Assembly (NCBI GenBank): GCA_003597935.1 | Contig: QZJT01000118.1 | Span: forward strand, 1 to 42,815 | Length of the DNA stretch: 42,815 nt | Source of the DNA: Phycisphaerales bacterium | GTDB lineage: Bacteria; Planctomycetota; Phycisphaerae; UBA1845 | Direction of reading: 5' to 3' | In this document: positions 34,575 to 40,720 of the stretch, in pieces | How the letters are laid out: the number at the start of each line of letters is the position of its first letter | Position numbering within the stretch: the first letter of the stretch is position 1 | Notes under the pieces: generated by a model | Told to the model about the DNA's origin: nothing | What the model saw: the letters and a program-made list of their open reading frames with translations, nothing else | Databases searched by the model: none | Program-made: the position numbers and the translations under genes

Positions 34575-35300
34575 ATGCGGAAGTGGTTCAAGGGTCCGTT
34601 GGGATGCCTGCTGGCGGCCGTGATGGCCGGTCCGGTCGTCGCGGAGGAGTTGGTCGAAGAGTTCCCCGATCCATTCGGCGGCTATCGCGACCGGTGGCTG
34701 TTTCAGAACTCGAACATCAGTAGTTACTATTACGCCACCGGCAACTGTGACGTTAACTACCGTGGCAACAACGCCTGCGGCATCTGGATCGCGGACTGTC
34801 AGGAGTGCGGCTGCGGCGTCGGCGGCAACGAAGCGAACATCATCTTCAAGCCGGAATTCGCCGCCTCTATTCAGTACGTCGCGTTCGATCTGTCGTCCTG
34901 GAACGCGACCGGGCTGAAGGTCTACGACAAGGACGGCAACGTCGTTCTCGACGTGGTCAACCCGGTGAGGACGATGAACCAGTGCGCCGGCCAACGCTAC
35001 GAGGCCAACAGCAACAACGGCGTGAGCCGGATCCAGGTGCTGGGGTCGGGCCAGGTCGAGGGCAACAACGCGATGGACAACTTCAAGGTCATCGTCGCCT
35101 CAGGATGCGGATATAAGGTGAAGAAGAGCAAGTCCAAGGGCGGCTGCGAGGCGTGTCCGGAAGTGGGCGGCGAGGTGTTCTCCGGCGCCGACTGCGAAGA
35201 CGTTAAGGACTGCGACAAGAAGTACAAGAAGACGATCGGCTGTCCGGATGGCGGACCCGGCACCTGCAAGATCAAGGGCAAGCGCACCTCGTGCGGCTGA
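34575..35300 (+). CDS. Secreted cysteine-rich protein of unknown function
   Basis: A 241-residue protein with a clear signal peptide (MRKWFKGPLGCLLAAVMAGP, cleavage near VVAEE). The ATG has AGGAGG eight bases upstream. Residues about 25-170 look like an all-beta, lectin- or adhesin-like domain (NIIFKPEFAASIQYVAFDLS, ATGLKVYDKDGNVV, ISRIQVLGSGQVEGNNAMDN-like strands). The last 75 residues are lysine-rich and carry at least nine cysteines (GCEACPEVGG, DCEDVKDCDKKYKK). Nothing named could be matched. The likely location is periplasm or cell surface, with several disulfides. Confidence 0.75.
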   Translation: MRKWFKGPLGCLLAAVMAGPVVAEELVEEFPDPFGGYRDRWLFQNSNISSYYYATGNCDVNYRGNNACGIWIADCQECGCGVGGNEANIIFKPEFAASIQYVAFDLSSWNATGLKVYDKDGNVVLDVVNPVRTMNQCAGQRYEANSNNGVSRIQVLGSGQVEGNNAMDNFKVIVASGCGYKVKKSKSKGGCEACPEVGGEVFSGADCEDVKDCDKKYKKTIGCPDGGPGTCKIKGKRTSCG

Positions 35301-35375
35301 TCGGGATACGTCGTAACGGCTGGCGCCGAACGGGGCGCCCGATTACGACGTGACCGCCGTGACACTTGCGATCGG

Positions 35376-35412
35376 GAGCGGACTCCCGCCTGCGGGCGGA
35401 GTCCGCTCTCGT
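35376..35412 (+). terminator. Probable transcription terminator hairpin
   Basis: GAGCGGACTCC (35376-35386) pairs perfectly with GGAGTCCGCTC (35398-35408) around an 11-base loop, 76 bases after the stop of the secreted-protein gene. It is followed by TCGTTGT rather than a full T-run, so it is a weak intrinsic terminator. An additional CGTCGTAA/TTACGACG pairing lies just upstream at about 35310-35350. Confidence 0.55.
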
Positions 35413-35600
35413 TGTAACCGCAGCCGCCTTGGCCCGGCGCGCGACGCAGTACAGCGGCTGACGCCGACCAGCCCGGGTGGCGCAGTATGGCGTTTGCAAT
35501 GCGGGTCGCGCGCCACAAACGCCGTGCGATGGCGTTTCAGGAACGCGCTCCTCGTCCTGGCTCACGAGTGGTTCTGCTCCGTCTCTTTCGTCGCCCGCCG

Positions 35601-35865
35601 GCATTTGCGGCCTTCGTCGGCCCTCCGGGCCGGGTCTCGGGGGGGGTGAGCCTCCCAGGGACTGAAGTCCCGTACGTGTTTAGCGTGCGAAACCACCGAA
35701 TCGTAGGGGTTTTTCGAGACACACGCCGTGGAAATCGATGCGCCGCTGGATGAAAAACGGCTTGACGGCTCGCAAACGACGATTCTCACGCTAAACACGT
35801 ACGAAGTCCCTGGCTACGATCGTGCGCCCTCCGGGCGAAGCGCCCGACGAGGGTCGCGCAAGAGG
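35601..35865. repeat. Dispersed CCAGGGACTGAAGTCCCTGG repeat, split by a 133-bp insertion
   Basis: The left part (GTCGGCCCTCCGGGCCGGG, G-tract, CCCAGGGACTGAAGTCC, ending at 35670) and the right part (AAGTCCCTGGCTACGATCGT and GCGCCCTCCGGGCGAA, from 35804) are two halves of one repeat. A whole copy is at 39191-39283. The core is an 8-bp stem with a TGAA loop. No gene lies in 35301-36267. Confidence 0.85.
35671..35803. mobile_element. MITE-like 133-bp element with 17-bp terminal inverted repeats
   Basis: The ends are perfect inverted repeats: CGTACGTGTTTAGCGTG at 35671-35687 and its reverse complement at 35787-35803. The 6-bp sequence AAGTCC flanks both sides (35665-35670 and 35804-35809), as a target-site duplication would. 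The intact repeat at 39191-39283 shows the site without the element. Inner parts also pair (CGAATCGT with ACGATTC, GTTTTTC with GAAAAAC), so the whole unit can fold back. It is too short to encode a transposase. The parent element is not in the window. Confidence 0.85.
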
Positions 35866-35900
35866 CATGCGCGGTGCGTGGCCACGATGAACCCGAAGAA

Positions 35901-36066
35901 TCCGCGCGGGCGGATCTGCCTGCCGGCAGGCGGGAGCTACGCGGCTCACTTCCAGCGCGTCAGCCCGGGCGAAGAGCGCCGTGCTGCGCGGTCGCGGCGG
36001 CGGGTGCGGTCCGTGGCAATGGCGAAGCCGGAGATTCTGCGCAGGCTTCAAGCCCGCGGCTCGCTG
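35901..36066. repeat. Two palindromic repeat copies (CCGCGCGGGC family)
   Basis: A copy at 35901-35950 begins TCCGCGCGGGC, contains the palindrome CTGCCTGCCGGCAGGC, and ends GCGGCTCACT. A second, inverted part-copy at 36042-36065 reads CAGGCTTCAAGCCCGCGGCT. The same family occurs inside the ABC ATPase gene at 41279-41534. The stretch has no gene. Confidence 0.75.
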
Positions 36067-36138
36067 CCGGCGCAGGCTTACGTACGGCGCTCCCTGGGCC
36101 GACGCCCGTGACTATTGGCTACCGTCCCCCCCGAAACT

Positions 36139-36236
36139 GCCCGGTGACCTTGGACTTTCGGTTTCGGACCTTTGACCCTTGATCTTCGACCTTCGACCTC
36201 CGACCTTCGACCTTTCACCTTCGACCTTGGACCTCC
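36139..36236. repeat. Degenerate heptamer tract, TTCGACC-like
   Basis: About a dozen imperfect 7-8-bp units of the form CTTCGAC or TTTGACC run head to tail, ending 31 bases before the stop of the minus-strand permease gene. It resembles the short tandemly repeated heptamers known from cyanobacteria. No function is evident. Confidence 0.75.
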
Positions 36237-36267
36237 GCCCGTCGCGCGGCCCCTGCACGGTTGCGTC

Positions 36268-37650
36268 CTACAGAATCCGTTGCAACAGCAGAATGTAGGC
36301 GCTGGCCACCAGGAGTTGGAGGCCGGCGAACACGCCGCCGATCTTCACGAACTCCACGAACGTCACCTTCAGCTTGTTCTTTTTGAGGATCGTCACTGCG
36401 ACCACCGTGCTGGCGGAGCCGATCGGGGTGACGTTGCCGCCCAGGTTGGCGCCGAACACCACTGCCCACCATTGTGCCGCGGGGACCGCCGCGGCGGCTT
36501 CCGTCGTGGGGCCGAAGATCCTGGCCAGCATGGCCGCCAGCGGGATGTTGTCCGTCACCGACGAGAATCCGGCCGTCAGCCACATCAACGCGACGTTGCC
36601 GCCGCCGGCCGTCAGACCGTCCAGCAGTCGCCCGACGGCGGACAGCACCCCGGCCAGATCCATGACGCCGATGATCGTGAACAGGCCGGTGAAAAAAAAC
36701 ACCAGCGACCATTCGACGTGGTCCAGATCGCGCTCGACGTCGTCCGAGTGCAGCAGCATCATCAGCGCCGCCGCTCCCAGTGCCACCACCTCGATGCCGA
36801 AGTCACGCACCAGCGGGATCTGGCCGTGAAACGCGAACAGCAGGATCACGGCGATCACCGCGACGATCGAGTTGCGGAAGAACTTCCGATCATTGACCGT
36901 CTCCCACTCATCGAAGGCATTCACGAGTGTCAGGTTCCGTGTCCGCGCCTGTGTGTCCGCCAGCGGCGCCACCGCCTTGCCGAACATCCTGCGGGCGGCC
37001 AGCATGGTCACGGCGGTGGCGACCACGACGTAGGGCACGGTCACGATGACGAACTGCGCGTAGGAGATGCCCGCCGCCTTGCCGATGATGATGTTGGGCA
37101 GCGAACTGATCAGCGTCAGCAGCCCTCCGACGTTGGTCATGATGCCTTCGGTGATCAGAAAGGGCTTTGGATACAGCTCCAGCTTGCGGCACGCGACGAT
37201 GGTCAGCGAGCCGATGATGATCATGGCGGTGATGTTGTCGAGAAACGCGCTGAACACCGCGGTCAGGATCGACAGCAGCACCAGCAGGCGGAAGGGATCG
37301 CCGCGGCTGGCCTTGAGCACCTTGACGCTGACCCAGGTGAACGCCCCGCTGCGGGCGGCGATCTCGACGAACACGGTCGCCCCGATGACGATGCCGATGA
37401 CTTCCCACTCGATCATGCGGACGTAGACGGGCAGGTGATGTCCTTCTTCGCGCGGAAAGTACCCCCAGATCTGTCCCAGCAGCAGGCATACGCCGCCCGC
37501 CAGCATGACCAGTACGGTCTTGTGGACCTTCTCGGTGGCGAGCAGGACGAGGGTCGCGACGAGGATCCCGCCGGCGATCCAGGTCTGGGCGGGGGTGGCG
37601 TGCGCCGCCGTCTCGGACGATGCGAGCAGGTCTAAGCCGCTTACAGTCAT
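36268..37650 (-). CDS. ArsB/NhaD-family (ion transporter superfamily) permease
   Basis: A 460-residue inner-membrane transporter with about 11-12 helices. The conserved repeat signature appears twice: FSAFLDNITAMIIIGSLTI at about residues 132-150 and FSSVTDNIPLAAMLARI at about 365-381. Each is followed by an asparagine-rich re-entrant segment (NVGGLLTLISSLPNIIIGKA and GANLGGNVTPIGSASTVV). These are the marks of the family that includes NhaD sodium/proton antiporters and ArsB. The pattern fits NhaD-like sodium/proton exchange best, but no ion can be proven. The universal-stress-like gene upstream is probably its partner. Confidence 0.88.
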   Translation of the reverse strand: MTVSGLDLLASSETAAHATPAQTWIAGGILVATLVLLATEKVHKTVLVMLAGGVCLLLGQIWGYFPREEGHHLPVYVRMIEWEVIGIVIGATVFVEIAARSGAFTWVSVKVLKASRGDPFRLLVLLSILTAVFSAFLDNITAMIIIGSLTIVACRKLELYPKPFLITEGIMTNVGGLLTLISSLPNIIIGKAAGISYAQFVIVTVPYVVVATAVTMLAARRMFGKAVAPLADTQARTRNLTLVNAFDEWETVNDRKFFRNSIVAVIAVILLFAFHGQIPLVRDFGIEVVALGAAALMMLLHSDDVERDLDHVEWSLVFFFTGLFTIIGVMDLAGVLSAVGRLLDGLTAGGGNVALMWLTAGFSSVTDNIPLAAMLARIFGPTTEAAAAVPAAQWWAVVFGANLGGNVTPIGSASTVVAVTILKKNKLKVTFVEFVKIGGVFAGLQLLVASAYILLLQRIL

Positions 37651-37672
37651 AGGTCGAAACCTGAGAATAGTG

Positions 37673-37757
37673 AATGTCGAATAGCGAATAACGAATTAAG
37701 AGAAAACCGCGCCTGCTTGTTCTTCAATTCGTTATTCGCCAGTCGTTATTCGACATT
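37673..37757. repeat. Inverted heptamer repeat between the permease and stress-protein genes
   Basis: The 25-mer at 37673-37697 (AATGTCGAATAGCG, then AATAACGAATT) returns as its reverse complement at 37726-37757 with one extra 7-bp unit inserted. The loop is 28 bases. It can form a long hairpin in the transcript between the two minus-strand genes. Related TTATTCG tracts lie at 40635-40720. Confidence 0.85.
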
Positions 37758-38631
37758 AAAGCGCCAGTACCGCCACATCCCGCACTTCGTGCATCAACTG
37801 ATAGTCGGAAGCCGACACGCGGCTGACGCCGCCTTCGTGACAGCCGATTACCAGCAGGCCGTAGGGGTTCGCCCGAAGCTCCGCTTTCACCTGTTCGACA
37901 ACCGATCCGGTCGCCAGCCTGTATTGCACGTCGTAGGGCGACGCACGGCTGGCCGCGACGACGGCCTTCAAGTATCGCTCCCCACGGCGGGCGAGCCGTT
38001 CCAGCAGGGCGGCGCGGTCTTCGTCGTCCGCGTCCGGCGTCAGTTGCAGCGCCTCGCGCACGCCGGCGAGGTCGCTTTCGTCGATCGTGTGCAGGAGCAG
38101 CACGTGGCCGCCGTCCTCGACGAGCGAGAACGAGTATTCAGAATTGCGCGTCTGGCGGAAGTTGCCGCTGAGGCTGTGCAGGATGCGCCGAAAGACGGCG
38201 GACGGGTCCTCGACCGGCCGGCGGATCAGCAGGATCGGCGGGGGGGCGGCCTCGACCACCGGGTCAAGGTCGACCACGCGGCGGGCGTCGTCCGGTGGTT
38301 CGGGGAGGATCACCAATTGCAGCCCGCGCTCGATGCTGATCTGCCCGACCAGTTCTTCCGTTGAGCCAAAGCCACGCGGATGCACGTCGCAGCCCGCGCC
38401 GCGGGCCGCCTCGAGGGTGGCGCTCCTGGCCGCCGACGCCGACCAGTACGCCCGGATCTGCGTCTGAAACCGGCGACGCAGATAGGCCGCCACCGCCAGC
38501 GCGGACGCATCCAGCGAATCGCCCTTCAGCGCCACCGCCGCCCGGGCGAGCCGGAGTTCGCGGATATCGAGCACGGGGATCGAGGCCCGCTCGAAGATGG
38601 CTTGGAACTCATCGATCGACTTGTCGCGCAT
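37756..38631 (-). CDS. Universal-stress-protein-like protein, two domains
   Basis: A 291-residue soluble protein. The first half has the alpha/beta pattern of a degenerate USP domain (ALAVAAYLRRRFQTQIRAYW, GLQLVILPEPPD). The second begins VFRRILHSLSG and VLLLHTIDESD and ends LLVIGCHEGG, the USP nucleotide-loop region, here without the full GxxGx9GS/T ATP motif. I chose ATG 38631. The frame is open to 38853, but those bases encode the dispersed CCAGGGACTTCAG repeat. It probably works with the permease downstream; USP proteins paired with ion transporters are common. The family call is moderate. Confidence 0.66.
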   Translation of the reverse strand: MRDKSIDEFQAIFERASIPVLDIRELRLARAAVALKGDSLDASALAVAAYLRRRFQTQIRAYWSASAARSATLEAARGAGCDVHPRGFGSTEELVGQISIERGLQLVILPEPPDDARRVVDLDPVVEAAPPPILLIRRPVEDPSAVFRRILHSLSGNFRQTRNSEYSFSLVEDGGHVLLLHTIDESDLAGVREALQLTPDADDEDRAALLERLARRGERYLKAVVAASRASPYDVQYRLATGSVVEQVKAELRANPYGLLVIGCHEGGVSRVSASDYQLMHEVRDVAVLAL

Positions 38632-38818
38632 CCCGCCGCTATCCTCGGACTCCACGAGCCGTGCAGGGTAGTCCGGAGACCGCGCCGTGCAAGGTCGTTG
38701 GAAACCGAACGGCCCGCGCCGGTACATGACAGGATCGGCATGAGCCCAATGAGAGCCGCGGCCCATTGTGGTGCAGGCTTCCAGCCTGCCCGCCTCTTCG
38801 CCCGAAGAGCGTACGAAA

Positions 38819-39035
38819 GTAGCCAGGGACTTCAGTCCCTGGAAGTACGCCACCCCCCCCCCCAGACTCTACCGCCCGGAGGGCGCACGAACGTAGCCAG
38901 GGACTTCAGTCCTTGGAAGAACGTCTCCCCCCCAGACTCTGCCGCCCGGAGGGCGCACGAATGTAGCCAGGGACTTCAGTCCCTGGAAGTACGCCCCCCC
39001 CCTGACTCTTCCGCCCGGAGGGCGGACGGACGTTC
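38819..39035. repeat. Three tandem 70-74-bp repeats with variable C-tracts
   Basis: Units start at 38819, 38893 and 38963 with GTAGCCAGGGACTTCAGTCC. Each continues through a poly-C tract of 11, 7 or 9 bases, then GACTCT and CCGCCCGGAGGGCG. They belong to the same family as the copies at 35601 and 39191. No gene lies between 38632 and 39497. Confidence 0.9.
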
Positions 39036-39190
39036 GTTCAGGCGCTGCGATTGCTCGATAGCGTACCCGCCAGTTCAAGCCTGGCCATGCGACACCAACG
39101 CCTTCCGATAGCCTCTCGGGAGGCTCCACCTGTGCCGGCTCACGAGTAGTGCGGCTCATCCTCTTTGCTCGTCACGCGTCGTCTCGGTGC

Positions 39191-39283
39191 TTCGTCGGCC
39201 CTCCGGTCCGGGTCTCCGGGGGGGGGCGATTACCAGGGACTGAAGTCCCTGGCTACGATCGTGCGCCCTACGGGCGAAGAGCG
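39191..39283. repeat. Inverted, intact copy of the CCAGGGACTGAAG repeat
   Basis: This copy faces the three tandem units and has a run of nine G. Its core CCAGGGACTGAAGTCCCTGG (39232-39251) is followed by CTACGATCGTGCGCCCTACG. It is the uninterrupted version of the copy that carries the 133-bp insertion at 35671. Confidence 0.88.
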
Positions 39284-39314
39284 GTGCGTGACACCTCCGG
39301 CGGGCACGGCTTCA

Positions 39315-39428
39315 GTGTGGCACCGGCTTCCAGCCGGTGTGCTGGGCCCGCCTGCCGGCGGGCAGGCGATCCAGGCCGTGCAAGCTGCCGCCTGCGCCGC
39401 GGTTCCCGGCAAGATGCCGGTGCCACAC
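39315..39428. repeat. Inverted repeat with inner palindromes
   Basis: GTGTGGCACCGGC at 39315-39327 is perfectly repeated in reverse at 39416-39428. Inside are CCGGCTTCCAGCCGG and GCCCGCCTGCCGGCGGGC, both strong palindromes. It lies downstream of the permease gene (minus strand) and may stabilise or end its transcript. Confidence 0.75.
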
Positions 39429-39497
39429 TCACAGCGGACCGACTTCGCAGGCCCGCTGATTCTCTCATGCACCCGCGAGGTGTACCTCGTTGCAGGA

Positions 39498-40547
39498 CTA
39501 CCGCAGGTCCAGCCGCCGCAGGCCGGCGTCCACCAGGCTCGCTGCCAGGATCACGCCGCCCAGCACCACCTTCTGCCAGAAGTGCTCGACGTGGAGCAGG
39601 TTCAGGCTGTTGTTCAGTACGCCGATGATCAGCGCCCCGACCAGCGTGTCGGGCACGCTGCCGCGGCCGCCGAAGAGGCTCGTCCCCCCGACCACCACGG
39701 CTGCGATGACGTTCAGTTCCCACATCTCGCCGACCTTGGGGTCGCCGGCCATCAGCTTGCCCAGGTGCAGCACGCCCGCCAGCCCGGCCAGCGCACCGGT
39801 GATGACGTAGACCGCCAGCTTGGTCCGCCGCACCGCGATGCCCGCCAGCCGGGCGGCCTCCTCGTTACTGCCCACCGCGATCACCCCGCGGCCGAAGACC
39901 GTCCGCGACAGCAGCACCGTGGCGGCGGCGCAGACGATGAGCATGATCAGCACCGGTACGGGGATCAGCCGGCCCAGAGCGCTCTCGAGCACGAACCCGC
40001 GACCCAGCCATCGCAATTGCTCCGGCAATTCGTAGACCGGTTGGCCGTTGCAGAGAATGAACGCGAACCCGCGGGCCACCAGCATGGCCGCCAGCGTCAC
40101 GATGAAGGGCGGGATACAGAAGCGCGCCACGATCGCCCCCGACGCCGCTCCGATGCCCCCCCCGGCGAGGATGCCGCAGGCCATCCCGGCCGCGATCGCC
40201 AGCGCCGGGGCCGCGTCCGCCATCGCCCGCATCACCACGGCTGCGACGACGCCCGTGAATGCGACCAGCGATCCGACCGACAGGTCGATCCCGCCGGTGA
40301 CGATGACCAGCGTCATGCCGAACGCGATCAGCGCCTCGAACGACACCTGCCGCAGGACGTTGATAAGATTGTCCAGCCCGGCGAACTGGCCGTGCGTCAC
40401 CACGGTCGAGGCGATGACCAGCGCCGCCAGGATGACCGGCATCCGCAGCGCCACCAGCCAGCGGACCCAGGGCTTGACCCGGCGTGTCCGATGTTCGCCG
40501 GTATCACGCGGCGAACATGTTTGTCGCGCATCGGTCATGTGGAACAT
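39498..40547 (-). CDS. ABC transporter permease, ribose/xylose type
   Basis: The membrane subunit of a CUT2-class (RbsC-like) sugar importer. About ten helices are visible, and the conserved block GMTLVIVTGGIDLSVGSLVAF is diagnostic for BPD_transp_2. GRGVIAVGSNEEAARLAGIAV contains the cytoplasmic coupling loop (EAA-like), and VVVGGTSLFGGRGSVPDTLVG is also typical. At 349 residues it is complete; Met4 at 40538 is the other possible start. The ATPase gene ends about 150 bases upstream on the same strand. The substrate-binding protein is outside the window. Confidence 0.93.
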   Translation of the reverse strand: MFHMTDARQTCSPRDTGEHRTRRVKPWVRWLVALRMPVILAALVIASTVVTHGQFAGLDNLINVLRQVSFEALIAFGMTLVIVTGGIDLSVGSLVAFTGVVAAVVMRAMADAAPALAIAAGMACGILAGGGIGAASGAIVARFCIPPFIVTLAAMLVARGFAFILCNGQPVYELPEQLRWLGRGFVLESALGRLIPVPVLIMLIVCAAATVLLSRTVFGRGVIAVGSNEEAARLAGIAVRRTKLAVYVITGALAGLAGVLHLGKLMAGDPKVGEMWELNVIAAVVVGGTSLFGGRGSVPDTLVGALIIGVLNNSLNLLHVEHFWQKVVLGGVILAASLVDAGLRRLDLR

Positions 40548-40567
40548 TCAAGACAGTTCGCAGCGAC

Positions 40568-40587
40568 CCAGGGGCTGAGGCCCCTGG
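40568..40587. repeat. GC-shifted copy of the TGAA palindrome
   Basis: CCAGGGGCTGAGGCCCCTGG lies just upstream of the permease gene. Compared with CCAGGGACTGAAGTCCCTGG elsewhere, one A-T pair of the stem is replaced by G-C on both arms, so pairing is kept. Confidence 0.75.
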
Positions 40588-40634
40588 CTATTGACTGCCG
40601 CCCCTCCCGGGCTGGCTGTCACTCTATTGATCGA

Positions 40635-40720
40635 AGTTCGCCATTCGCCATTCGCCATTGGACATTCGCCATTCGACATTCTCATAATTCGTTATTCGCT
40701 ATTCGCCATTCGTTATTCCC
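40635..40720. repeat. Heptamer tract of CCATTCG/TTATTCG units
   Basis: About eleven imperfect 7-bp units (TTCGCCA, TTCGACA, TTCGTTA) run from the intergenic space into the 3' end of the ABC ATPase gene. The last residues and stop codon of that gene are made by this tract. Confidence 0.85.

Noticed and set aside
35728-36182. Overlapping plus-strand open frames (127, 102 and 64 codons) downstream of the MITE-like element
   Set aside because: They run through the element end and palindromic repeats; the peptides are arginine/proline-rich translations of repeats.
38632-38853. Upstream extension of the universal-stress-like protein
   Set aside because: The added residues (MAYFQGLKSLATFVRSSGEE) are a translation of the dispersed repeat and differ from the domain start; ATG 38631 is preferred.
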